7,481 nucleotides of DNA, taken from an uncultured Eubacteriales bacterium. Lineage in GTDB: Bacteria; Bacillota; Clostridia; Oscillospirales; Butyricicoccaceae. The DNA is taken from NCBI GenBank assembly GCA_934636325.1, contig CAKUAK010000034.1:1-7481 (forward strand), given 5' to 3'. A model generated the notes under the pieces. That model did no database searches. It was not told the DNA's origin and worked only from the letters and a program-made list of their open reading frames with translations. Below, one piece after another: positions 1 through 4,819 of the stretch. Position numbers and translations under genes: made by a program. How positions within the stretch are numbered: the stretch's first letter is position 1; every line of letters starts with the position of its first letter.

Positions 1-496
1 GGGTGTCAAGGCGCTCGTCGTACTTTTCAAGGTTGACCGAGGATCCCCGTGTGTCGACATATCTGACCTTGGGGCCCTTTGTCGAGGGCGCATTTTCCGG
101 CTGGGAAGCATGCCGCGGCTCGGCATGCTCCTTCTGGGGCTGCTGTGCGGGCTTGCTCTGCTCGCGGCGGGGCTGGTTATTGTTCTGCGCCGGCTTGCTC
201 TCCTGCTTTTTACCGTCGTTCTTTGCGGCGGCGGGTTTTGCCTGCTTTGCGGCTTCCTGCTCCTTCTTCTGGGCCTTCTGCTCCTTTTCGGCCTTTGCCA
301 GTTCGAATACTCTCTTTATATCGTCGATCTGATGTGTCTGTGTCAGGCTCTCGAAAACCACATTGAGCTCTTCCTCGTTGAGTGCCTGCGCATTGCTCCG
401 GGGAGCTTTGAGGTATTTGCCGAGTATCTCGGATATCTCCTTGTTGGAAAATCCGAAATCCTTGGCGACCTCAGACAGCTTATATTTTATCATCAT
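1..496 (-). CDS. infB: Translation initiation factor IF-2, N-terminal part (truncated by window edge)
   Basis: IF-2 is the GTPase that places initiator tRNA on the 30S subunit and promotes subunit joining. Only the first 165 codons are in the window; the G domain and everything after it lie off the left edge. Residues 1-52 form the small IF2_N domain (MMIKYKLSEVAKDFGFSNKE, then ISEILGKYLK). Residues about 65-140 are a low-complexity linker rich in Lys, Gln, Ala and Pro. Residues 143-164 match the conserved clostridial IF-2 segment KVRYVDTRGSSVNLEKYDER. I chose the ATG at 496 rather than the adjacent in-frame ATG at 493 because AAAAGGGGG ends 9 nt upstream. The start lies 3 nt after the ylxQ stop, so the two genes are surely cotranscribed and probably translationally coupled. 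Nothing looks broken. Confidence 0.95.
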   Translation of the reverse strand, partial: MMIKYKLSEVAKDFGFSNKEISEILGKYLKAPRSNAQALNEEELNVVFESLTQTHQIDDIKRVFELAKAEKEQKAQKKEQEAAKQAKPAAAKNDGKKQESKPAQNNNQPRREQSKPAQQPQKEHAEPRHASQPENAPSTKGPKVRYVDTRGSSVNLEKYDERLDT

Positions 497-499
497 AAT

Positions 500-916
500 T
501 TATTTCCCCCTTTTCGATGTGTCGTGCTTATCCCTGCCCGCCAGCTTTTTGGCCTTACGGCGCTTCTGACGCTCCAGCTTGAGCTTCATTTCCTCTTCGA
601 GCTTGGGCAGACCCAGCTTTCCGCATAACGACACGGCAAAGCCGATGTCGCATACCGCCGCGGCGGCACAGCCGCCGACGCCGACAGCTCCGCCCAGCTC
701 GTTCTTTCCGACCGGCAGAACGATAAGCGGGATCTCTTTCTGCTCTGCCGCCGTTTTCATCCATTTTGACGTATTGCCCGAAGCGTCGTTTGCCATGAGT
801 ACTATCCGCGCCCGCCCGAGAGCACAGCTCTCGGCCACGGCGTCGGCCCCAAGTTCAAGCGCGCCGGCCTTGCGCATAAGCCCGATAAAAGGGAGTATAT
901 CATTACTGCTGTCCAT
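500..916 (-). CDS. ylxQ: YlxQ-type ribosomal protein L7Ae family RNA-binding protein
   Basis: This is a small L7Ae/L30e-fold protein of the YlxQ type, which bind RNA kink-turns and are standard members of the nusA-infB operon of Firmicutes. Its exact target is not known from the sequence. The fold is visible in FIGLMRKAGALELGADAV (residues 10-27), the conserved DASGNTSKW segment near residue 45, and the central IPLIVLP strand near residue 65. After about residue 107 there is a strongly basic tail (KLKLERQKRRKAKKLAGRDK) that extends beyond the usual 100-residue core and could add nonspecific RNA contacts. An in-frame ATG exists at 934. I prefer the ATG at 916 (138 residues), because AAAAGGAG ends 7 nt before it and would lie inside the gene if 934 were used. 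The start overlaps the end of ylxR by 14 nt, which suggests translational coupling. Confidence 0.88.
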   Translation of the reverse strand: MDSSNDILPFIGLMRKAGALELGADAVAESCALGRARIVLMANDASGNTSKWMKTAAEQKEIPLIVLPVGKNELGGAVGVGGCAAAAVCDIGFAVSLCGKLGLPKLEEEMKLKLERQKRRKAKKLAGRDKHDTSKRGK

Positions 917-1193
917 CGGCATTCTCCTTTTCATCGGCTTCGAACTGACGTCTCAGGGCGTCGAAAGCCTCGTCGGGGATATCGCACTCGAGCGCCCTTG
1001 CCAAAGCCCTGCTCCTGACCGCCTTTTCAAGGCACTTCAGGTCGCGGCAGACATACGCCCCGCGGCCGGATATCTTTCCGCGCGAATCATACATGACCTC
1101 TCCTTCGGGGGTCCTGACCACCCTGGCCAGCGCGTATTTTTCTTTTTTCTCCCTGCATGCAACACATTGACGCATGGGTATCTTTTTCGGCAT
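903..1193 (-). CDS. rnpM: YlxR/RnpM family (DUF448) RNA-binding protein
   Basis: A 96-residue YlxR (DUF448) protein. The B. subtilis member has been reported as an RNase P modulator (RnpM), and the family also binds RNA more generally. The signatures are MRQCVACREKK at residues 7-17, with the family's paired cysteines C10 and C13, and GRGAYVC at residues 43-49, followed by a basic helical segment (residues 50-66) and an acidic C-terminal tail. The ATG at 1193 has GGAG ending 7 nt upstream. It sits between nusA and ylxQ, the usual place. The distance from the nusA stop is 234 nt, unusually long for this operon, because a GC-rich block and a second copy of the nusA 3' end lie in between. From the displaced nusA stop it is only 40 nt, which is more normal. 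Confidence 0.93.
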   Translation of the reverse strand: MPKKIPMRQCVACREKKEKYALARVVRTPEGEVMYDSRGKISGRGAYVCRDLKCLEKAVRSRALARALECDIPDEAFDALRRQFEADEKENADGQQ

Positions 1194-1233
1194 AGGGTCT
1201 CTCCGTCCTTATATCTGTATGTGTGGTCTATAT

Positions 1234-1309
1234 CTATTCGGCCTGCGACTGCGGCTTGATGTCTATCTTATAGCCCGTTAATTTAGCAGCCAGCCTTGCG
1301 TTCTGGCCC
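1234..1309 (-). pseudogene. Displaced second copy of the nusA 3' end (last 24 codons plus stop)
   Basis: Read on the minus strand, 1308-1234 encodes GQNARLAAKLTGYKIDIKPQ followed by SQAE and a TAG stop. This is residue for residue the C-terminus of the intact NusA whose gene ends at 1428. The matching stretches are 1237-1309 and 1431-1503, offset by 194 bp, with 66 of 73 bases identical. Six codons differ (Glu, Pro, Thr, Leu, Lys, Ala) and every change is synonymous; the stops also differ (TAG versus TGA). It has no start or ribosome binding site and is not expected to be translated. Pure synonymous divergence means both copies spent time as functional coding sequence, so this is a remnant of a nusA end and not a random duplication decaying in place. 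It lies 40 nt before ylxR, about where a native nusA end would be. Confidence 0.88.
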
Positions 1310-1427
1310 GTTCCCCACACAGCGGGCTTTGCGGGGGCCCCGTCATTTTAATAGCCTGCGGTCGGCAATGCCGCCCTGCGGCGGGCGGCGGCACTCGCCG
1401 CCGGGCCTTCGGCCAGAGGGCCGGGCA
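1310..1427. other. GC-rich hairpin-forming block between the two nusA 3' ends
   Basis: This 118-bp stretch separates the true nusA stop from the displaced nusA tail and holds no plausible gene. It is very GC-rich and structured. GGCGGCG at 1384-1390 pairs perfectly with CGCCGCC at 1396-1402 across a 5-base loop. GGCC at 1404-1407 pairs with GGCC at 1411-1414. CGGC at 1363-1366 pairs with GCCG at 1370-1373. GGGGCCCC at 1334-1341 is self-complementary. An AT island (CATTTTAATA) interrupts it near 1344-1353. No T-run follows the hairpins in either direction, so it is not a convincing intrinsic terminator. It may be a small dispersed intergenic element (REP/MITE-like) or the residue of a larger insertion. 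It lies in the transcribed region between essential genes and must be read through. Confidence 0.55.
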
Positions 1428-2498
1428 TCACTCGGCCTGCGACTGTGGCTTGATGTCTATCTTATAGCCGGTCAGCTTCGCAGCCAGCCTTGCGTTCTGG
1501 CCCTCTTTGCCTATCGCAAGGGACAGCTGATCGTCGGGAACGACGACGGCGCAGCTCTTGCCGTCCTCGAGCAGCTGGACCGACAGGACATCGGCCGGCG
1601 AAAGAGCCTCGGCGATGAACTGGACGGGATCATCCGAATACTTGATGATGTCTATCTTCTCGCCCTTGAGCTCGTTTACGATTGCAGAGACCCTGCCGCC
1701 CTTGGGCCCGACGCATGCGCCGATAGGATCGACATTCTCGTCGGCCGAGTATACGGCGATCTTTGTGCGCGAACCGGCCTCGCGGGCTATGCTGGAGATG
1801 ACGACCGTGCCGTCGTGGATCTCGGGGACCTCAAGCTCGAAAAGACGCTTGACAAGGCCGGGATGGGTGCGGGAAACGACGATCTGCGGGCCCTTGCCTG
1901 CATTCCTGACCTCGACGACATAGACCTTGACCCGGTCGCCCTCTTTAAGGGTCTCGCCCTTTATCTGCTCCTGTGCGTTGAGGACGGTCTCGGTCTTTTC
2001 GCGGCGGCCCATGATCTCGAGGATGGCGTTGCCGTAGCGCGTATCGACCTTCGTTACCGTGGCCGTGAGTATCTCGTGCTCCTTGGAGGCAAACTCTTCG
2101 ACTATCATGCCGCGCTCGGCCTCGCGGATGCCCTGGATTATGACCTGCTTGGCCGTCTGGGTGGCGATACGGCCGAAATCATTGACCTCGACCTCGAGCC
2201 TGACCTGATCGCCCAGCTGGGGATCGGGGGCATACTGCTTCGCCTCTTCAACAGATATCTCCGTCGCCGGGCTCTCGACAAAATCGACGACCGTTTTGAC
2301 GGCCTGCATGGATATCTCGCCGGTCTCGCTGTCGATCTTCACAAAAAGATTGTCAAGGGCCGTGCTCTGCACCGCGGCCTTGTATCTTGCCTTATAGGCG
2401 GCGGCCAGTGCCTGGGATATCCTGTCGAGCATATATTCTTTCTTTATGCCCTTTTCCTTTTCCAGATCATCGAGCGCCTTTATCATCTCGGTATTCAT
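1428..2498 (-). CDS. nusA: Transcription termination/antitermination factor NusA
   Basis: NusA binds RNA polymerase and nascent RNA, promotes pausing and intrinsic termination, and takes part in antitermination. The 356-residue protein has the Firmicute layout without the C-terminal acidic repeats of E. coli NusA. The N-terminal RNAP-binding domain covers residues 1 to about 130, and S1 about 137-202. KH1 covers about 205-280, with DPIGACVGPKGGRV at 257-270. KH2 covers about 285-350, with AIGKEGQNARLAAKLTG at 328-344 carrying the GKEG loop. The ATG at 2498 has AAGGAG ending 8 nt upstream and lies 16 nt after rimP. An out-of-frame ATG at 2503 (ATG CGA TGA) between SD and start is probably silent. 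The gene is complete, but its last 24 codons are repeated downstream at 1237-1309 with only synonymous changes, so the 3' end now attached may have been acquired. Confidence 0.97.
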   Translation of the reverse strand: MNTEMIKALDDLEKEKGIKKEYMLDRISQALAAAYKARYKAAVQSTALDNLFVKIDSETGEISMQAVKTVVDFVESPATEISVEEAKQYAPDPQLGDQVRLEVEVNDFGRIATQTAKQVIIQGIREAERGMIVEEFASKEHEILTATVTKVDTRYGNAILEIMGRREKTETVLNAQEQIKGETLKEGDRVKVYVVEVRNAGKGPQIVVSRTHPGLVKRLFELEVPEIHDGTVVISSIAREAGSRTKIAVYSADENVDPIGACVGPKGGRVSAIVNELKGEKIDIIKYSDDPVQFIAEALSPADVLSVQLLEDGKSCAVVVPDDQLSLAIGKEGQNARLAAKLTGYKIDIKPQSQAE

Positions 2499-2514
2499 CG
2501 CATGTTCTCCTTAA

Positions 2515-2979
2515 TCATATTTCAAAATGCAGCCTGACCTGGGCCACATCGTTCATGTCAAGCTCAAGCAGATTTCCGTTCTGCTCTATGACGAGGCGGT
2601 CGCCGTCCTTCTCCTTCAGACATCCGCAGATGCCCATGACGCCATCATGCGCGCGATAGAAGGATACATCGACGTCACGCCCCTTTGCCCATTCATAATG
2701 CTCGGGACGCGAGAGCCTGCGCTCCAGCCCGGCCGAGGAGACCGTAAGTGTATATGCCGGAAGGCTGTCGAACTGCTTCTCATCAAGAAAAGGATCGAGC
2801 CCGCGGCTGATCTTCTCGCAATCCTCGACAAAGACCCCCTCGTCCCTGTCGATATAGACGCAGAGCGAATAGCTGCGCCCCTCTTTTTCAAATGTCACGT
2901 CCCAAAGCGAGACTCCGGCCTCTTCACAGAGCGGAAGGCATTTGTCCCGGACCTTTCTGACGAGTTCTTTTGTCTGCAC
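2515..2979 (-). CDS. rimP: Ribosome maturation factor RimP
   Basis: RimP binds the free 30S subunit and assists late maturation around S12 and the 16S rRNA. The 154-residue length is usual. The N-terminal domain (residues 1 to about 80) shows the family pattern, with LWDVTFEKEG near 25 and YIDRDEGVFVEDCEKISR near 42-59. The hallmark loop YTLTVSSAGLERRLSRPEHY (about 76-95) corresponds to the conserved VSSPGLDRPL-type motif, with Ala in place of the usual Pro. The C-terminal SH3-like domain follows and ends at LHFEI. I chose the GTG at 2979 because GGGGGAG ends 5 nt upstream and no in-frame ATG lies nearby. It is the first gene of the operon, directly behind the promoter and leader hairpin at 3005-3088, and is followed 16 nt later by nusA, its conserved neighbour. 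Confidence 0.95.
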   Translation of the reverse strand: MQTKELVRKVRDKCLPLCEEAGVSLWDVTFEKEGRSYSLCVYIDRDEGVFVEDCEKISRGLDPFLDEKQFDSLPAYTLTVSSAGLERRLSRPEHYEWAKGRDVDVSFYRAHDGVMGICGCLKEKDGDRLVIEQNGNLLELDMNDVAQVRLHFEI

Positions 2980-3004
2980 AGGATCTCCCCCTTGAAATAA
3001 TGAA

Positions 3005-3032
3005 GAAAGAGTGGGGTATTCCCCACTCTTTC
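3005..3032 (-). promoter_or_regulatory. Perfect 12-bp leader hairpin upstream of rimP (attenuator or terminator)
   Basis: GAAAGAGTGGGG at 3005-3016 and CCCCACTCTTTC at 3021-3032 form a perfect 12-bp stem with a 4-base loop. On the minus strand the stem is followed by TTCATTATTTC, an interrupted T-tract, and then by the rimP Shine-Dalgarno (2993-2985). It lies between the predicted transcription start (about 3053) and rimP, so it is part of the operon leader. It could also end transcripts coming from iadA, about 100 bp upstream. A strong hairpin with an interrupted U-tract is the kind of site where NusA matters for termination. NusA autoregulation of its own operon has been reported in B. subtilis, so feedback attenuation is plausible here, though inferred. 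Confidence 0.7.
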
Positions 3033-3059
3033 CTTACCTGCTTTCATACTTCCGAAATG

Positions 3060-3088
3060 ATTATATCATCTATTTTTGCCCAATGCAA
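3060..3088 (-). promoter_or_regulatory. Sigma-A-type promoter for the rimP-nusA-ylxR-ylxQ-infB operon
   Basis: On the minus strand a perfect -10 TATAAT (3065-3060) is preceded by a 17-bp spacer and the -35 TTGCAT (3088-3083). The spacing is optimal; the -35 matches consensus only at TTG. The predicted transcription start is near 3053, giving a leader of about 75 nt that contains the 12-bp hairpin before rimP. It is the best promoter-like sequence in the gap between iadA and rimP. Confidence 0.72.
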
Positions 3089-3131
3089 GGGGTTTTAAGC
3101 GATATCGCGCCCCATAATAGCACAAAATGGT

Positions 3132-4301
3132 CTATTTTTCGAACTTTCCCTTGATAAGAGCCTCGCCCTTATGCACGGCGTGGCGTCCCCTGGCCATGAC
3201 ATGGACGATGTCGAGGCCCTCGTCGAGGACGATAAGGTCGGCGTCGGCGCCGGGGGCGAGAACGCCCTTGACCCCCTGCTTGCCGATGACCCGGGCCGGG
3301 TTGCTGGTCAGGAAGCGCAGCGCCGTCTCGAGGGGTATGCCCTCTTTGAATACGCAGTTCTTGAGTTCGATGAGCAGCACCTTCGGCAGTGTATAGTCAA
3401 GGCCGATGCACTCGCCCTTTTCGTCAAAGCGGGGCATGCTGCCGCAGCCGTCGCTGGAGATCGTGATGCTCTCGGGCGATGTGCCGTTGCGCAGGCAATA
3501 GGCCACCATGGCGCTGGCCGGCTTATCCGAGATGGCCGGGTCGCTGGCCGTAATATCGAGCTGGCCGCCCATCTCGGCCAGCTTCATTCCCTGTGAAACA
3601 AGGGGGATGTTGCGGCCCATATGGGTCGGCAGGAAGGTCTTTATGGGTATCTCTGTGTTCTCGATGGCATAAAAGACGTCGTTCAGCATATTTGCGCCGC
3701 TGCCCATGTGCATGCAGAGTATCCCGGCCTTGCCCGAGATCAGGCCGCCCATGCGGGTGTCGGAGGCCAGGCGGATAAGCTCTTCTTTCGAAAGGTTAGA
3801 TGCGCGATGGTCAGAGATGGCCACCTTTGTTCCGATGATCTCATCAAAAAGGGCGATATCCTTTATAACGCTGCCGGTCAGGGTCTGGGTAGGATACTGA
3901 TAAGAGCCGGTCAGCATATAGCATGTCATGCCCTCGGCGTTAAGGGCCTGGCATTTGGCAAGAAGATTTTCAAGGCTTCTTGTTATGCCGTCTGTGCCCA
4001 GCAGGCCGACACAGGTGGTTACGCCGTTGGTAAGCAGCTGTGAAAGGGTGATCTCGGGTGTGCGGGAATAGGGGCCCTGTTCCCCGCCTCCGCCGGTTAT
4101 ATGAACATGCATGTCGATAAATCCGGGGGCGACGGCCATGCCCATGGCGTCAAAGACATCGACCTCGGGCAGACCCTCATAGCCTGTGATGTCCTCGTCG
4201 ATCTTTGCGATCTTGTCACCGCAGATAAGTATATCGCGGAGGCCCTTATGCTCGGGCGTGTAGAGATCGGCATTTTTAATGAGCTTTATCATCTTCTCCA
4301 T
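3132..4301 (-). CDS. iadA: Isoaspartyl dipeptidase (beta-aspartyl peptidase)
   Basis: IadA is a cytoplasmic binuclear metallo-amidohydrolase that cleaves beta-aspartyl dipeptides left after degradation of proteins with isoaspartyl damage. The product of 389 residues compares with 390 in E. coli. The active site is complete when set against the known E. coli residues. Metal ligands are H65 and H67 (HVHITGGGGE), K159 as the carbamylated bridging lysine (GTKVAISDHR), H198 (CMHMG), H227 (LPTHMGR) and D284 (ISSDG). Substrate residues E74, Y134, R166 and R230 are also present. Upstream in-frame ATGs exist to 4325. I chose 4301 because GGAGGG ends 7 nt before it and the length then fits the family. 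It appears to be a single gene, with its own possible -10 near 4324-4336 and the rimP promoter starting afresh behind it. Confidence 0.95.
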   Translation of the reverse strand: MEKMIKLIKNADLYTPEHKGLRDILICGDKIAKIDEDITGYEGLPEVDVFDAMGMAVAPGFIDMHVHITGGGGEQGPYSRTPEITLSQLLTNGVTTCVGLLGTDGITRSLENLLAKCQALNAEGMTCYMLTGSYQYPTQTLTGSVIKDIALFDEIIGTKVAISDHRASNLSKEELIRLASDTRMGGLISGKAGILCMHMGSGANMLNDVFYAIENTEIPIKTFLPTHMGRNIPLVSQGMKLAEMGGQLDITASDPAISDKPASAMVAYCLRNGTSPESITISSDGCGSMPRFDEKGECIGLDYTLPKVLLIELKNCVFKEGIPLETALRFLTSNPARVIGKQGVKGVLAPGADADLIVLDEGLDIVHVMARGRHAVHKGEALIKGKFEK

Positions 4302-4323
4302 GACATTTCCCTCCATCGTACAC

Positions 4324-4364
4324 ATTATATATTATATTGGATATATTTCGCGCCGGCGGGCGCG
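4324..4364 (-). promoter_or_regulatory. Possible iadA promoter region with a GC-rich hairpin
   Basis: On the minus strand there are two TATAAT matches, at 4336-4331 and 4329-4324, just before the iadA Shine-Dalgarno, but neither has a recognisable -35. Directly upstream, CGCGCC (4349-4354) and GGCGCG (4359-4364) form a 6-bp inverted repeat with a 4-base loop inside otherwise AT-rich DNA, roughly where a -35 would be. It could be an operator or just an RNA hairpin. The rest of 4365-4433 shows nothing further beyond a Shine-Dalgarno-like AAGGAG at 4408-4413 with no convincing gene. Confidence 0.35.
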
Positions 4365-4434
4365 CAGCCTTATATAACTAAATATACCAGACCCTGCGCC
4401 GCATATCAAGGAGAATGTCGGTGAAAGGCGGAAC

Positions 4435-4531
4435 AAAAAAGAAGTAACCGCCCAGTCTCCAAACAAAGCGGTTACTTCTTTCTAGTAACTAAATTTGGGG
4501 GCTAACCGTTCGACCGGCAGCGCCTCTTTGT
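4435..4531 (-). ncRNA. Orphan antisense-type small RNA, unit 1 (paralogue of the toxin antisense RNA)
   Basis: This is a minus-strand unit of about 97 nt, predicted to start near 4531 and end at the T-run of the hairpin at 4438-4481. It is closely similar to unit 2 (4807-4901), offset by 370-372 bp. The 5' module (4524-4497) reads GGCGCTGCCGGTCGAACGGT then TAGCCCCC, and the 3' hairpin has the same stem and a loop with the same 10-base core. It has no start codon. Here the opposite strand no longer carries a toxin gene; only a remnant matching its AAAAAAGAAGTAA end is left at 4435-4447. The RNA may be a leftover, or may act in trans on the toxin mRNA because stem and loop core match. It is orientated toward iadA, so readthrough would make it part of the iadA leader. 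Confidence 0.6.
4438..4481. terminator. Hairpin terminator of unit 1
   Basis: AAAGAAGTAACCGC (4438-4451) and GCGGTTACTTCTTT (4468-4481) form a perfect 14-bp stem with a 16-base loop. On the minus strand the stem runs into Ts contributed by the A-run at 4435-4440, as expected for intrinsic termination of the unit 1 RNA. On the plus strand only a short T-run (4479-4481) follows. The stem is identical to that of unit 2. Confidence 0.75.
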
Positions 4532-4537
4532 ATTTAG

Positions 4538-4566
4538 ATTATATCCAAGCTAAGTATAAAAATCAA
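4538..4566 (-). promoter_or_regulatory. Promoter of unit 1 small RNA
   Basis: On the minus strand the -35 TTGATT (4566-4561), a 17-bp spacer and a perfect -10 TATAAT (4543-4538) precede the unit 1 RNA. The base about 7 nt after the -10 is A4531, followed by CAAAGAGGCGC. The same start context occurs in unit 2, which supports both assignments. An intact promoter suggests the orphan RNA is still made. Confidence 0.7.
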
Positions 4567-4597
4567 TAAGGTTCCTAAAGTCCATTCAAGAGCTCTG

Positions 4598-4626
4598 TTG
4601 CAATATATAAAGAAATATGGTATTTT
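4598..4626 (+). promoter_or_regulatory. Promoter of the small hydrophobic peptide gene
   Basis: On the plus strand TTGCAA (4598-4603), a 17-bp spacer and TATTTT (4621-4626) would start transcription near 4632. The mRNA would then begin almost exactly at the GGCGCTGCCG motif (4633-4642). This motif is also found at the 5' ends of both antisense-type RNAs. The element is moderate rather than consensus. It is divergent from the unit 1 promoter, about 30 bp away. Confidence 0.55.
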
Positions 4627-4632
4627 AAAGGT

Positions 4633-4722
4633 GGCGCTGCCGATAAACGGCGAGCGGTTAGTCCCCTGAACATATAAAAGTCGGGGGCGCTTCTTGTCCC
4701 CCGATCTTCATGGAAAGGGGGG
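4633..4722 (+). promoter_or_regulatory. Structured leader of the toxin mRNA with a sequestrable ribosome binding site
   Basis: Three structures can be drawn. GCTGCCG (4636-4642) pairs with CGGCGAGC (4648-4655, one bulged A) to make a 5'-terminal stem-loop, of the sort that stabilises type I toxin mRNAs. TCGGGGG (4681-4687) pairs with CCCCCGA (4698-4704), a 7-bp stem with a 10-base loop. CCCCC (4698-4702) can instead pair with the G-run of the Shine-Dalgarno (4717-4722), hiding it. The last two are mutually exclusive because they share 4698-4702. TAGTCCCC (4659-4666) could also mask the G-run. The pairings were read by eye with no energy calculation. Confidence 0.5.
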
Positions 4723-4733
4723 CTGGCCAATGA
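4710..4733 (+). CDS. Seven-codon leader ORF overlapping the toxin start
   Basis: ATG at 4710 reads MERGAGQ and stops at TGA 4731-4733, sharing ATGA (4730-4733) with the start of the hydrophobic peptide gene. It spans the toxin's own Shine-Dalgarno and has no clear ribosome binding site itself. If translated, it would couple to or interfere with toxin translation. It may be chance. Confidence 0.25.
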   Translation: MERGAGQ

Positions 4734-4819
4734 TCCCTTATGTTACATTTCAGGATTTGATCCAGCTCGGCATATTGGTCGTTGCAATCATAAGCCTTTT
4801 TCAGGCAAAAAAGAAGTAA
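4730..4819 (+). CDS. Small hydrophobic holin-like toxin peptide (type I toxin candidate)
   Basis: This encodes 29 residues: a short polar start (MIPYVTFQDLIQ), one hydrophobic membrane-spanning stretch (LGILVVAIISLF, about residues 13-24) and a basic tail QAKKK. The plan resembles the holin-like type I toxins of Firmicutes such as BsrE, BsrG and TxpA, in which a TYE/TFQ-type N-terminus precedes a single transmembrane helix and a lysine tail. Such peptides act at the cytoplasmic membrane. The ATG at 4730 has AAAGGGGGG ending 7 nt upstream. The last codons, AAA AAG AAG TAA, lie in the 5' arm of the hairpin 4809-4854, so the lysine tail and stop are written in the terminator stem. A minus-strand RNA from 4901 overlaps this end. 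The peptide family and antisense arrangement support a type I toxin-antitoxin module; toxicity itself is inferred. Confidence 0.72.
   Translation: MIPYVTFQDLIQLGILVVAIISLFQAKKK

Noticed and set aside
110..628. 172-codon plus-strand open frame opposite infB and ylxQ, looking like a Leu-rich membrane protein
   Set aside because: The apparent hydrophobicity comes from reading the Lys/Gln/Ala-rich IF-2 linker backwards. The minus-strand reading gives clear IF2_N and L7Ae proteins.
1234..1503. Simple tandem duplication as the cause of the repeated nusA end
   Set aside because: The sequence upstream of the displaced copy (1310-1427) does not match nusA, and the copies differ at seven synonymous sites, so a recent unit duplication does not fit.
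1296..2537. 413-codon plus-strand open frame opposite nusA
   Set aside because: It is the antisense shadow of nusA and the intergenic block, made open by the GC-biased codon use of nusA. The product has no recognisable family and there is no ribosome site or promoter; the minus-strand NusA is unmistakable.
3099..3108. GCGATATCGC palindrome between iadA and rimP as a terminator or operator
   Set aside because: It is only 10 bp and fully self-complementary, with no T-run and no second copy; there is too little to support a function.
3171..4043. Plus-strand open frames opposite iadA (141 and 140 codons)
   Set aside because: They are antisense shadows. The minus strand carries a complete isoaspartyl dipeptidase with all metal ligands.
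4415..4447. Ten-codon plus-strand ORF (MSVKGGTKKK) upstream of the unit 1 hairpin
   Set aside because: It has no hydrophobic stretch, its Shine-Dalgarno-like AAGGAG is only 1 nt from the ATG, and only its KKK-stop end resembles the toxin. It is probably the scar of a lost toxin gene.
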